64,000 nt of DNA, from the NCBI RefSeq assembly GCF_040954645.1, contig NC_092813.1, positions 15,044,136 through 15,108,135 of the forward strand. Direction: 5' to 3'. The DNA is from Diabrotica undecimpunctata. Taxonomy: Eukaryota > Arthropoda > Insecta > Coleoptera > Chrysomelidae. A program made the translations under genes and the position numbers. This document shows, one piece after another, positions 11,665-23,490 of this stretch. The notes beneath the pieces were generated by a model that worked only from the letters and a program-made list of their open reading frames with translations, made no database searches and was not told the DNA's origin. Every line of letters starts with the position of its first letter. The stretch's first letter is position 1.

Positions 11665-11807
11665 AAAAAATTTAACGTAGGTACGTACTTATATGTAAGT
11701 TAATAGAAGATAAGATTTTATTGTTGTTACGGGTTCTCTCTATAACAATTGTTTAAAAAAAAAATTAATTAATAACTCAAAACATAATAGGCTAATAGAT
11801 TATGTCT

Positions 11808-13949
11808 CTAGTCATAAAATGAAACTACACACACACACACACACACAGTATGCGATGGTACCCAAATGAAAGCTATGTCCTTTCCCATGGAATGAAGTGT
11901 TTCTAATTCATTTTTTATTGCTTGTATAATGGGATTTGTTGTATAAATTTGCTTTAATTTCAATAACGCATTAAGTGAATCTGTAATGATGACGCACTTC
12001 ATATTGTTACTCGTTTTGAAAAAAGTTAAGGCTTTTAATATAGCTATGATTTCACCTATGAGTATACTACAATTTGTTGGTAAGTGTATGCTGTAGGAGA
12101 TTTCTTCATCAGTATAGTAAGCAGCAGCATGTCCATCTTGGGTTTTAAAAGCGTCGGTAAAGATTTGTAAGCAGTTGGGGTAATTTGATATGATTTCTGC
12201 AAAAAGATGTTTAATTATCGAGAAGTTTATATATGATTTGGGATACCTTCTTAGTGTTAGGTCAATGGTAAGTATGCGGGTTGTCCATGGAGGAGATATT
12301 GCATTTGTATATAGCAATAGACTAAGTTGATCCATGTTAAAATTTGTGACTTTTATTCTTTCTATTAAAGGAATACAGTTTGTTGTCTTTTTAAAAGAGA
12401 GGATGCCAGGGTGGAAAATTTGAGAGAAAAGAGGATGTTGTTTTTGAATTGAAATTTTGGCAATATATTTTAGTGATAATTGTTGTCGCCTTATGTTTAG
12501 AGGTGGCTCTTTGGCTAGAACTTGTAGACTACTAGTGGGACTAGTTCTAAATGCACCAAGTGCTAAACTCAAAGCTGTAGATTGAATACCGTTAAGCCTT
12601 TTTAAGGTAGTTTTGCTTGCAGAGTTATAACAAATGCAACCGTAATCCAGTTTACTCATAATGAGTGATTTATATAAGTTTATTAATATTTTAGTATCTG
12701 CTTCACAAACTTTATTAGACATAATTTTGAGTATATTTAAGCTAGATTGACAGGAATGTTGTAGATTATTTATACGCAAGTTCCTATTTAAGGTTCTGGT
12801 AAAAGTTAAACCTAGAAAATTAACTTCTTCTGATTATTTTAATGCTAAATTATTTAAAGTTATGTAAGTTGAATATCGAGATGTTTTTATTAAAAATTAT
12901 GTAATGTGTTTTTTCTGTAGAGAAGTTAAACCCAGTTTTTAACGCCCAATTTTCAATCCGAGTTAAAAAATTTTGTAAAATTTTAGTTGCCGATTTTATA
13001 TTGTTTGATTTAGTATAAACGACGGTGTCGTCAGCATAAAGACTGGCTTTAATTGGACTTATGATGGACTTAGGATGGAACCTTGAGGGATTCCATTATC
13101 TAATGTTCTTGTTGAGCTTTTAAGGCCATTTATTCTAATTTCTATTGATCGATTCTTTAAAAAATTGTTTACAAATGCTAGTATGTTACCTTAAATCCCG
13201 TTATCGCTTAGATTTTTCAAAATGCAGTGTCTTCAAGTTTTGTCAAAAGCTTGGCTTATGTCAAAAAAAAATAGCAATCAGTTTTTGGTTGTTTGAAAAA
13301 GCTTCATTAATTGAGGTTTGTAAAGTAACATGGTTATCTGACGCCGATCTACCTCTTCGAAAGGCACTTTGATAAGGGGAAAGGAGATTATTATTTTCCA
13401 GGTACCATACTAGACGAAGGTTTGAAATTTTTTCCAAGATTTTACACATACTACAGGTAAGCGAGATGGGGCGGTAAGAAGTGGGCTTATCTTTAGGTTT
13501 GTTGGGCTTGATGATGGGAATTATTACAGCCTGGGACCAAAGATCAGGAAATTTATGTTTTAGAAAACAAGTATTAAATAAATTTAGTAAAACTAGTTTA
13601 GCTGTAAATGGCAAGTTTTTTATAAATATTGGTGGTATGTCATCTGGTCCAGCCGAGGCGTTTTTTAAATCAGAAATAGCAAATTCTAATTCTTGAAGAG
13701 TTATAGTGATGTTTAAAGGATCATTGGTATCGTTTATGGCGATAATAGAGGATTCTATAGTTTCCTTGTGCGTTAACATTTCCTGAGGTATATCATTATT
13801 GCTAGAATTTTGTTGATAAATATCAGCAAATGTTTCTGCAATAGCTTTGTGACAAGTAATTAGTGTTTGACCATGAGTTAAGGAGATTATTAGTTCAAAA
13901 GAGTTGGAACCTTTGAGTTTACGAATTTTAGACCAAATGACATCTAAAG
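11808..13949 (-). pseudogene. LINE pol C-terminal part (RT and RNase H)
   Basis: The RT begins in the frame 13779-13261 (SAGPDDIPPIFIKNLP, SYRPISLTCSMCKILEK, SAFRRGRSASDN). It is broken in the palm between ~13260 and 12780. It resumes at 12779-11808 with the thumb and RNase H: IFTDAFKTQDGHAAAYYTD, IGEIIAILKAL, IITDSLNALLKL and IAFIWVPSHT. The coding sequence then runs into the (CA)n repeat, which removes the last RNase H residues and the zinc knuckle. Confidence 0.8.
11823..11848. repeat. (CA)n microsatellite at LINE truncation point
   Basis: A pure CA run sits exactly where the RNase H frame loses similarity, so the truncation probably occurred at this tract. Confidence 0.85.
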
Positions 13950-13953
13950 GGGT

Positions 13954-14586
13954 TGTGATGGGTAGCTCTTTCGGGGCGACAGACTCAGTAAAACACAGGT
14001 TGTAATAAAAAAAATAAATCTATTTATTTAGCATATATACAATAAACAATAATAAAATGAATTCTACGCCGTACATACAGTAAATAAAAATGAAGTTAAT
14101 TCTACATCCCCGTCTGGGTCCCGCGATGAATAAACGCCCCGGCGAACGTCTATAAAAGAAAAGAAACTAATTATTACTAATAAAGAAAAGAAATAGCAGA
14201 CCAACGGTAATGTTTAATACACAATACCGACGGGTTCCGCTTGGCTAAGGACAGAGTACAATCCTCAATACGGAAATCTCTCTGTCCGGGTTGGCTCTGT
14301 GCAGATCCACGGTAATGTTCAATACACAATACCGATGGGTTCCGCTTAGTTAAGGACAGAGTACGATCCTCAATACGGAAATATCTCTGTCCGGGTTGGC
14401 TCGCAGGTTCACTACACTGAAGAGTCAGGGAGCCTAGAGCGCTAACTACAAGACTGTCTAATTCCGCTATTCATACGCCTTAAATAGCCGTTCCGAATCC
14501 CACTTCGCCGTCCCGTTGTAGAAGTGGATGCGCAAATATTGACACTCTCACGGTTCGAACTGTTAAACGATCAGAACATCGTTACA
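13954..14586 (-). repeat. gypsy 3' LTR (633 bp)
   Basis: The LTR is bounded inside by the polypurine tract and outside by the GGGT duplication. Its end, read on the plus strand as AACATCGTTACA, is repeated at 19320-19331, which fixes both element ends. Confidence 0.85.
14202..14405. repeat. ~109-bp tandem duplication within the LTR
   Basis: Two adjacent units share CGGTAATGTTYAATACACAA at 14202 and 14311, continuing through TCTCTGTCCGGGTTGGCTC. They differ at only a few bases. LTR tandem repeats often lie in U3, where they carry promoter elements; that role is inferred here. Confidence 0.8.
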
Positions 14587-14600
14587 CCCTCTTCTGTTTG
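14587..14600 (-). promoter_or_regulatory. polypurine tract of the gypsy element
   Basis: On the minus strand AAACAGAAGAGGG lies directly upstream of the 3' LTR start TGTAACG. This is the expected position and composition of the primer for plus-strand DNA synthesis. Confidence 0.8.
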
Positions 14601-14681
14601 GAAAATAAAGTAACATACCTTTTTTTTGTGTTTATGGTGTCTACAGCCTTGTGATGCCATCTATCCCTCTCGGTATCTTTA

Positions 14682-17600
14682 TCACAATATTCCTCCCCAT
14701 GGTTTTAAATCTTTTACATGCGCCGTCATCTGCTTGCGGCTACTACTATCGGCCAATTTCCGTTTTACTATTACTGGTGATATCACTGACGTTACTATGT
14801 ATGGTCCTGAGTACTTAGGCGCTAGTTTGCTGGTGAAAGCTGCACTAGCCGATGATAGATGGTGTTCCTTTTTCATTACTCGATCTCCTGGATGTGGCTG
14901 CCAGTCTCTTCGTCTTAGATCGTAATGTTTCTTTTGGTCCTCGAAAGCGTGTTCCATGTGCACTTTCGCCAGTTCTCCTAACGCTTCTAACTTGTTTAAG
15001 TTCTCTGCATACCCCTGTATATCTTGTCCATTTGTCGCCTCTGTTGTGTCTAATTCTCTTCCGAAATTAAGAAGCGCTGGTGAAAATCCTGTTGAATCGT
15101 GTCTTGACGAATTTATGGCGTAGCAGAATTCTGGTATAAATTTGTCCCAGTCTTTATGGTTATCCTCCACGTAAGTAGCTATCATCGTTTTCAGTACTTT
15201 GTTTATTCGTTCTACTGGATTGCATTGAGGTGAGTACGGCGGTGTTAGAATGTGATGTATGTTATAGGATTTTAGAAACGCCTTAAAACTTCCGCTTGTG
15301 AACTGCGCGCCGTTGTCCGAGATGATTTTCTTCGGAAGACCAAATTGCATGACTACCTTTGATCGTAGAGTGTCGATGATTGAGTTGGTAGATGCTGATC
15401 TTATTAGCTGGGCGATGACCCATTTGGTAAACCGGTTTTGCACGACTATTAAGAAAATGTTTCCTTTTGCAGATCTTGGGAATGGTCCCATTAAATCAAC
15501 TGAGATAGTATGCCAAGGCTGTTCTACAGTGAACGGTTGCATTTTCCCGGCTGGTTGCATTTGAGACGGTTTATATTGGAGGCACTTCGTACAGGCTCTA
15601 ACCTAGTCTGCAATTTGTTTAAACATCTTAGGCCAATAGTACTTTTGCGCTATTCGGCAAATTGTTTTTGCAATTCCTAAGTGGCCTGCTGTGGTCGAGT
15701 CATGATTTTCCTCCAAAATATCTTTCCTTTTATATCTTGGTACGCATAATTTTCATGGGTTATTAAACTCTGGGTCGGCTAAATTACGGCTGCTCCAAAA
15801 GTGTTTATATAATTTTCCGTTTGATATTTGTAAATCCGGGAAATCGTCTGGGTTCTGGAGTACATTCCTATATAAATTATCGTACCAACTGCATGATTCC
15901 AGCTCTGATGCTAATAATTCCGACTCTGGTTCTTCGCTCTGGTTTTCTTGTGGTTGTCGTGACAAAGCATCTGCTACCTTGTTGAGGTCTCCCTTTCTAT
16001 ATATTACCTCGAAATCGTACTGTTGCAGTTCTAAACTCCACCTGGCTAACCGACCTGACGGGTTTTTAAGGTTTTTCAGCCATTTGAGGAACTAATGGTC
16101 TGATATGACCTTAAAATTGTATCCTTCTATATATGGCCCCATTTGCTTTATCCCGTACATGATGGATAGACATGCTTTTTCCGTTGTGGAATATTTTGTC
16201 TCGGCTGGTGTGAGGGTTCGACTAGCATATGCAATTACTTTATCCTGGCCGTTGTATTTCTGTGTTAGTGCAACCCCAAGTCCACAGTTCGACGCATCTG
16301 TTTGCAGGTAAAATGTTTTTGAAAAATCGGGGCATGCTAATACTGGGGCCAATGTAAGTTTTGATTTTAGTTCTTCAAACGCGTTTTCCTGTTTATCGGT
16401 CCATTTCCATCTTATCTTCTTCTTCTTTAGCCGTCCTGCTATTGTCGAATAGTTCTCTATAAATCGGCGGTACCATCATGTTATTCCTAGGAACCAGCGA
16501 AGTTGACGCACATTTCTCGGTGCTGTAAGTCCGGTTATAGCGTTGGTTTTCTCCGGGTCAGTTTTTATTCCTTCTGCTCCAACCACATGTCCTAAGTATC
16601 TGAATTCTGATTGGCAAAACGTGCATTTCCCGAAGTTCAGCTGTAATCTGGCTTCTTTCAGTCTTCGGAAGACTTCGTGTAGGTGATTTAAATGCTCTTG
16701 GAGCATTTTAGATATTACTACGATATCATCCAAGTAGGCAAACGCGAATTCCATATCGGGAGGTATTACCTTATCCAGTAGGCATGGGAAAGTGGCTCCT
16801 GCCGAATGCAGTCCGAATGGGGTGGTTTTGAACTGAAAATGGCCTTTTCCGGGTACGCTGAATGCTGTCACTGGGCGGCTTGTTTCTTCTAGGGGTATTT
16901 AAAAATATCCCTGTTTCAAACCGAGGGTCGATATAAAATTTGCTTCCTTAAGTCTATCCAGAATTTCCGATATTCTGGGTAACGGATATGCGTCCTTACC
17001 TCATAGTTCGTTGACTTTTCTAAAGTCAATGCAAAATCTGTATGAGGTATCCTTTTTCCTAACTAGTACAATCGGCGAACTCCAACCACTTGTGGAGGGT
17101 TCGATGGTTCCTTCTTTTAACATCTTGTTCACTTCTTGGTTGATGATCTGTAGCATTGCGGGACTGTGCCGCCTATAAGGCTGCTTGACTGGATCGCACT
17201 TTTTCTTTAATTTTATTTCGTGTCTTATTAAGTTGGTGGGTCCCGTTATGTTCTCAAACTCCCTTAGTTCTTTTCTTAGGAACCTTTCTAAATCCGTATT
17301 TTGAGTGGAGTCTTTTAAAGTGTTACATGTCTCTTCTTGATGTTGTATGTATTGTTTGGTCGTATGTTTATCGAATTTAAGTTTGATAGAATGGTTCCTG
17401 AGGAAATCCACTCCTATTAATGCATCTTCCGTCAACCCTGGCATTACTATGAATGTTTGTCGGGTTTGTAACTTATCGATCTCGCATTCAATTGTCAACT
17501 ATTGGTTAAGCTTCATTGGCGCTCCATTTGCTAGTATTGTTCTACCGCTGTAGCTATCTAGAGAGTCCTTGTATATATGAGCTATTCTATTCCCGACGTA

Positions 17601-17842
17601 ATTTTTAGTGGTTCCTGTGTCGATGAGCGCTCTGTATGTTCTTTGCCCTATTTTCAGTGATGGGAACAGTCTAATGTCATTGCTTGCTAGCTGTGTAACG
17701 GCGAAAACGAATGGAGTCGAATCTTGTCATACAGACTGGGACGACTCCTTGTTTCTCCAGTCTGTAATTCGTTTCCCTGACGCCTGAAACAGCAGTCACT
17801 GCTGTAAACCCCTTCTCTGCCACAACGCGAACAAAACTTTTT
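14682..17842 (-). pseudogene. gypsy pol: protease, RT, RNase H, integrase
   Basis: Domains in order on the minus strand: an aspartic protease with ALIDTGTTKNYVG (~17610); RT from ~17230, with SGWSSPIVLVRKKD, FCIDFRKVNEL and the catalytic FAYLDDIVV (~16740); RNase H with LQTDASNCGLGVAL (~16310); the zinc-binding integrase N-domain, with HLGIAKTI and CTKCLQYK (~15690-15590); and the integrase core, with VDLMGPF, SDNGAQF and NPVERINK (15490-15180). At least six in-frame stops interrupt it, for example after VNEL near 17001, after LGIT near 16476, in the DHQ motif near 16090 and near 15603. Integrase 15560-14682 is the longest intact piece. Confidence 0.88.
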
Positions 17843-18568
17843 TCATGGGTTTTTGCAGTTTTTGCGGATGTGACCTGGCATCCTGCATCTAAAGCATGCT
17901 GTTTTCGCATCGTACTCTGCTTGGTCCGTGCGTCTCCAGTTTCCACGGCAAATCTGATTTACTCTGGTCTTTTCGTCTTCTAGAGCTTCGTATTCTTGGG
18001 CTAAACCTTGTAATTCGGCTAAGTTTCCGAAATCCCGGCGGCAAGCATAAAGCTTATATTCTGGTAACAAATTTTTGTATATCCTTTCGAGTTCTTGATT
18101 TCTGGAAAAAGATCCTTCTCGTCTGATTAATGTTTGAATCTCCGTGATATATCTATCTACTGGTTCGTTTTGTCTCTGATTTCTGTTTCGGATTTGCTCT
18201 TCTAGTTGTAGCAAATATCCCCTGGGATAGAAAGCTTTTTTAAAATATTCGCTGAAATCTGTCCATGACTTCCAATTTTTGTTATTGTTTCTGTACCATA
18301 ACAAAGCGTGGTCTCCTAATAATTCTGGTAATGCTCTTAGTAGATCTTGTTTATCGATCTCGTAGGCTAAGCTTAATTCGTCTATCCTCTCTAAGAATTC
18401 TATTGCATCCGAATGTTTCTTGTCGAAGTGTGTGTTCCACTTTCGTACATGATTTAGCAATTCTGATTGCCCCATCTGTTTCGTTATTGTTAATTCCTGT
18501 AATTCTCTTCGGATGCCCGAAATTTCCTGGGTCAGTGTGTCGGATTCTGTTTCCTTGGAAGTTTTTTA
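17843..18568 (-). pseudogene. gypsy gag, N-terminally truncated
   Basis: The capsid-like part contains HALLWYRNNNKNWKSWTDF and a RGYLLQLEEQIRNR stretch typical of retrotransposon gag. It ends with a CCHC knuckle, CFRCRMPGHIRKNC (~17880). The open frame continues upstream of its first ATG (18475) to 18568, where a LINE fragment begins, so the N-terminus has been lost. Confidence 0.85.
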
Positions 18569-19300
18569 ATAACAATAATAATAATAATAATAAATTGCCT
18601 TTATTTAGTCTGTAAAAATTTACAAACAAGAGATACATGAGGCGAAGTCTAGCTAGAGCTACTCCACTTAACCTCAAGTTTACAAAGTCAGTTTGAAATA
18701 AGTAGAACACGAAAAAAAAATGATTTATAAATTGACATAAATAATAATATGATATTGAAATGGTAGAAATAGTCATGTGGCTACTAGAAAAATAAGATAA
18801 AGAAAATAATTTGTGATGTTATGTGATAAATGATATTAATGATAAATAAAAACAAAAAAAAATCTAAAAATTCTAATGGTAACAATTACGACAATAATAT
18901 ACTATATAATAATAATAACGTTACTGCGATTGTAGTAAAAATTTCTTATAATGCCGCTTCATGAAATCAAGAGATTCACCTCTTAAATTTTTTGTTAAAC
19001 TATTAAACACTAAAACAGCATTGTAAGTAAACGATCGCTGGAAAATAGCTAGTCTATATCTTGGCAGCATAAGACTATGAGGATATCTCAGATCCAGATT
19101 ATGAGCGTCTCCACGAAATACTAATTTGTTCCTTAAATAAATAGGATTTGACGACGAAATAATTCGATATAATAATAAGACGAGGTGATATTTGTATAAA
19201 TTATCTATTGTTAACCATTGAAGTTCTTTAGTTTTGCATGATACACGATCATATTTTCTTATGCCAAAAACAAATCTGCAAACAATTATTTTGAATTTTT
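18569..19300 (-). pseudogene. CR1/L2-like LINE 3' fragment
   Basis: Read on the minus strand, a frame from ~19275 to ~18925 encodes the C-terminal end of a CR1/L2-type RT (IRKYDRVSCKTKELQWL, LPRYRLAIFQRSFTYNAVLV). A 3' UTR and a (TTA)n tail at 18569-18593 follow. Simple-repeat tails are usual for this LINE group. It sits between the gypsy gag and the last 31 bases of the 5' LTR, replacing everything between them. Confidence 0.75.
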
Positions 19301-19331
19301 TGAACTGTTAAACGATCAGAACATCGTTACA
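19301..19331 (-). repeat. 31-bp remnant of the gypsy 5' LTR
   Basis: It matches the corresponding end of the other LTR (14556-14586) and is followed by the GGGT duplication. Confidence 0.85.
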
Positions 19332-20400
19332 GGGTCGATGAATTTATAGAAGAGACATAATTTTCCCATGTATTTCTTTTACTTTTTTTTATGAGATATC
19401 TCGATCTTGCTCTAAGTTTTTTTAAATTAAGTAAATTTTCTTCCGTATTATGGTTTTTAAGTTTATTAAACGCACGTTTTGTTATAGATAGAGCTAGTGC
19501 GATTTCGCTGGTCCACCAAGGCACTGGTTGTCTATTACAGAGTTTAGTTGAACCCATATTAGTTAAGGCAGCTTCTGTTATGATATTATTTAAGGACCTA
19601 ATGTCAGAGTTTGTTTCACTGCTTAATTGGAAATTTTCAATTTTCATTTTAATGTCGATCTGATAGGAGTTCCAGTTTGCATTCTTTATTTTCCAAAATT
19701 GATATATTGGGAATTTAGGAGATTGAGATTTATTAAGTGTTACATGAATGGGGAAATGATCACTGTCGTGTAGTGGTTCTAAAGTATTCCATAAGAGATA
19801 AGTTGACAATGATTGGCTACATAATGTCAAATCTATGGCGGAAAATGAGCCGTTGTAAGAGTTAAATCTGGTCGATTTTCCATTATTAAGTAGTATTAAG
19901 TCTGAGGAATCAATAAAATTATTTAATAAATTACCGAATTTGTCAGTTTTATAACTTCCCCGGATTTTATTTATATATATTTATGCCGGATGATGGCAAT
20001 TCATATCACCTAAAATTATTTTTGGGTTTGGAATTTGGTCTATAAGATTTCTAAATTCTTGTAAATTGAGATCGTTGGGATGAGGCAGATATATATTGCA
20101 AATGTTAATATGTTTTTGGTAAGTAACTGTTGCAGCTACAGCTTCAAGACTAGTACGTATTGCAATTGATTTAGCTTGTATATCTGTTCTAGTGAAAATA
20201 GCTACTCCGCCACTGGCTTGGTGTGCGTTTCTATTTTTTGGAAAACATTGATAATTTCGGAGATTTATATTGGTATTTTTAAAATGGGTCTCCTGAAGAC
20301 AAAGTATTTTAGGAGATAGTTCAAATATTAAAAGTTTTAATTGTTCAATATGGGTGTAAAACCCATTAAGGTTCCACTATACAATAAAAGAATCTGACAT
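19332..20400 (-). pseudogene. LINE ORF2 endonuclease part (nested host LINE)
   Basis: AP-type endonuclease motifs appear in order: WNLNGFYTHIEQLKLL, LCLQETHFKN, SGGVAIFTRTD, ILGDMNCHHPA, AIDLTLCSQS and DSDHFPIHVTL. An in-frame stop precedes the first conserved Trp and another follows the catalytic GDMNCHH motif. The start overlaps the ORF1 stop as TAATG at 20398-20402. The frame continues past the gypsy insertion into RT at 13949. Confidence 0.8.
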
Positions 20401-21725
20401 TAGATTTCCGAGTGGGATGGCGGTTCATCGGACTCTTCAATTGAAGATGTTTTATTGGGGTTTAGTTTCTTCTTTTAACGGGTAATGTTGTTTTTTAGTT
20501 TTAAATTGGAGATATAACAATGGACGAAGTTAAGAATATCGATTAGTTCAGTAGGTTCATTGGAATAATTTTTGGAGCTTAATTCGGGAGGTTGGGAATG
20601 TAGTGTGTTTTCTAGGAAATCGCAAATCTCAATATAATTTAGCATAAATGCGGGTGATCTGTTCTCTATTTTGTCTTTTATTGATTCAAGAGAAAGAAAG
20701 AGTTCATCGCGAGAGGTTTTATCTAATTTTTTGGATTTTTTCTTGGGTAGGAGTCATAAAAAGTTCTGTGTTAGTTTGAGCATTGTTTTCAATAATATCT
20801 GGAGAGGACGATATTTGTCTTTTAACTTGATTGGTTTAACTGTCAATGTTTATAGAAGGTGAAGATGTTTCTTTTGCTAAATTTTTGGTTAAATTGTTTG
20901 AGTCTGATGATGTATTGGGAGAAGAGTTTTGGGTAGTGTTGGTTATAGGTGTTACTAGAATAGAGTCGGTTTCCATTGTTACATTTGTTTACTCATTAGA
21001 TTCCTGAACTGTTGTTCTAGATAGGATAGGTACTAGGAAAGGGTTTAATGGGGCGAGATCAGTTCTGTGAGGACATTCTGCTTCTTTGTGACCAATAGTT
21101 TTACAATTTGAGCAGTTATATCCATCTATGGAAAGGTACAGACGATACAGGGTGTTTTCATGTGATATATTAAAAGAATCGGGGATAGAGAGATTTTCTA
21201 GGGGAGTGATAAATATTTGCCTTCTAAAATTAAGGACATCGCTGTATTCTGTTTCTGGCATACCTATTCTTAAGATAGTCATCTTAGACACAGCAACGAT
21301 ACCCATCTTTTGTAGTTCTGGTTCTATAATGTTGTTAGGAATTGTAGGACATGCATTAAATACTATATGAGTCTATCGGATGGAGTGATCAATTTTCTTA
21401 TTTCTATTTGTGATTCTTTTATGTTTACAAACTTGTAGGTGTGGAGAAGTGAGTCGACCATGCTTTTTGAGGAAAGATAAATACCAATTCGGTTTTTAGA
21501 AATTCTTGATGCGAAGATGACATAACGTGGTCCTACTAGTGATCCTACTGCTATGATGTAGTCGTGAATTTTGGTATCTTCCATACTAGACAGGTCAATA
21601 GCCTGTTCTTTTGTTGGGTGTTTAAAAGAATTTACTACAATGGAATAGGAGTTTAAAGATGAGCTTTGTGGTTGATTCATGTTGATTGAGGTAGTGTTAT
21701 TTAAAATAATATTGTTAGAAGTCAT
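20399..21725 (-). pseudogene. LINE ORF1 (gag-like), degraded
   Basis: The N-terminal part (21725-21363) contains GPRYVIFASRISKNRIGIYL, a gag-like RNA-binding fold signature. After a stop at 21363 the frame continues with one CCHC knuckle (CSNCKTIGHKEAEC, ~21110) and a Ser/Thr-rich tail to 20399. At least one stop and one frameshift lie in the second half. Confidence 0.75.
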
Positions 21726-21870
21726 GATATTTTAAGATGCCGTAAGTTCGGCCCTGCCGCCAGTTCGAAAACTGATCGTCGTTCCGGATCCAGACTCAAA
21801 CTTGTTTATAACTTGTTTATACCATTCAAAATAATTTTATTTTTGGACGACTTTAAACGTGGTATATTAT
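21726..21870 (-). other. probable 5' UTR of the nested LINE
   Basis: This GC-richer stretch between the ORF1 start and the neighbouring LINE fragment has no frame. The exact 5' boundary is not marked by a visible target duplication. Confidence 0.4.
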
Positions 21871-21877
21871 ACCTTAG

Positions 21878-22102
21878 TCAGGACAGTACTCCGCATCTTA
21901 AGTTTGATTTTAATAAAATGGCAGTTACACTATATCCGTCTGCCCGATATGATCTAAAGCAATTGTAACCTTTAAAATTATAATAGTATTTTGATTTAAA
22001 CCACGTTTCTGAGAGAAATGCTATGGAAACATTATTTTGATATAGCAGATATTCAAGATTTACTTTATTAGCTACTGCTGAACGACAGTTCCATTGCAGC
22101 AA
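21878..22102 (-). pseudogene. endonuclease N-terminus of a third I-superfamily LINE
   Basis: The frame carries LLQWNCRSAVANK, AFLSETWFKS and a GYNCFRSYRADGYS block, the first three motifs of an AP-type LINE endonuclease. It stops abruptly at 21878, where the 5' end of the previous LINE begins, so it was probably split by that insertion. Its downstream half was not found in the window. Confidence 0.75.
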
Positions 22103-22104
22103 AT

Positions 22105-23490
22105 TTATGTTTGCGTTTGTGTCTGCGAATTTGAAGACAAGCTATGGTTTACGTGTTTACTAATTAATTCCACTATTTTAGATTTTGATACATCGAAATT
22201 GTTTGTTTGTTTTATATTACTTATAATATTGAGAACTACTTCTAAAACTAAACTTATTGTTGCATTTAATTCCTCTGATTGTAATTTTACTCCAACTGAG
22301 TTTTTTAAATAATGTTGACTATTAAAAATTCCCCCTGAGACAAAAGAGGTATTTGGTTGTGTAAGTATTTCTTTTCTTGAGATTTTAATAAGCTCAGGGC
22401 TGGTTGGCTTGTGCCTTTTGTTTGGGTTTGAAGTTGTAGGGGAAGAAAACATATAATTAGTAAAATTATTATTATAGGATTTGGGTTGTAAATTGTGAGA
22501 CTGTGAGTACTGATGTTGAGAGGAATGATACTGTATTGTACTAGAAGGGGTAGGTCCAGATTAAAAGCCGTTGGGAATAATTTGTCAAGAATATTTGACC
22601 ACTTTCCATGGAAGGGGTATTATGAGCGACAATGTTTGCGTACGTATTTCTTGGGACCTGTTTATTTGCATCAAAGAAATTAATATTGCAAGAGCTCATG
22701 GTTTCCTTTACAATTGTTTGTCTTTTAAATTCTGGTCAAGCAGACAAATTAGTAGTAAGATGATTTCCTTGACAGTTAAAGCAGCGTGAATTATTCTGAA
22801 TTATTACAATCTTGTGTGGCATGGGAGTCGTGACATTTGCTGCATTTTGGTTTACTTCGACACTGACCTCCCAGGTGACCAAAACGGAGGCAGTTATAAC
22901 ATATTATATTCTGGTTATACGGCTCTACTTCCTTAATAATTTTATTAATAGAAATATATTTTGGAAAGATTTGTGATTTGAAAATAACAATGCAAGACTT
23001 TGGGGTTACATATTCTACTATTTTACCTTCATCTGTAATTTTTTCTACTTTACATTTTATTCTTTTGACATTAGATACTTCAAAAGTGCAATGTTGATCA
23101 AATTGTCTTATTTATCTTTTATGTACGCCTCTACATCTGAAAAATCTCTAATAACACCTTCTCTATAAAGAATGAATTTTGGGATATACAATACAGTTAT
23201 TTTTAACAAAAATGTTTTCGTATTTATTATTTATTATAAAATTTGCTTATTTATAATCCTTTAACTTGGTTCTAATCCTATTCCGACCTATAGAATCAAT
23301 ACTAATAATTTTATTGTCTATCTCCGGAAAGTTAGAAAGAATTATATCACCGATTGTAAGTGCATTTAATTTACCTTTAAATTCGACCGAATTATTCTCA
23401 ACATAAATATGATACGGGCCTAAATCAGTACTTACATACAAAAACTCCTCTCTCTCTCTCTCTCTCTTTCGATGTGTTATCGATGCTCAT
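22105..23490 (-). pseudogene. ORF1 (gag-like) of the third LINE
   Basis: The probable start ATG is at 23490-23488. A (CT)n tract at 23447-23468 then shifts the frame before DLGPYHIYVENNSVEFKGKL. Two CCHC knuckles lie at ~22910-22810: CYNCLRFGHLGGQC and CSKCHDSHATQDC. The C-terminal region ends SNSQTQTQT just before the endonuclease frame. There are several frameshifts. Confidence 0.75.
23447..23468. repeat. (CT)n microsatellite inside LINE ORF1
   Basis: The run encodes alternating Arg-Glu codons on the minus strand and coincides with a change of reading frame, as expected from slippage. Confidence 0.8.

Larger units (their letters stand above)
13954..19331 (-). mobile_element. Ty3/gypsy LTR retrotransposon nested in a LINE
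   Basis: Flanked by the direct repeat GGGT (13950-13953 and 19332-19335). On the minus strand the LTR begins TGTAACGATG and ends ATCACA, in line with the TG...CA rule. Order on the minus strand: a 31-bp 5' LTR scrap, a CR1-like LINE fragment, gag, protease, RT, RNase H, integrase, PPT and a 3' LTR. Many in-frame stops make it inactive. The 5' LTR body, primer site and gag N-terminus are gone. Confidence 0.9.
11808..21870 (-). mobile_element. I-superfamily LINE, split by a gypsy insertion
   Basis: Minus-strand pieces on both sides of the gypsy element belong together: ORF1 (21725-20399), endonuclease (20400-19332), then RT and RNase H (13949-11808). The frame broken at 19335 resumes at 13949 once the LTR element and one GGGT copy are left out. 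The 3' end is cut at a (CA)n microsatellite. The 5' UTR probably covers 21726-21870. Confidence 0.8.

Noticed and set aside
13145..13372. 75-aa plus-strand frame
   Set aside because: It is antisense to the RT domain of a minus-strand LINE.
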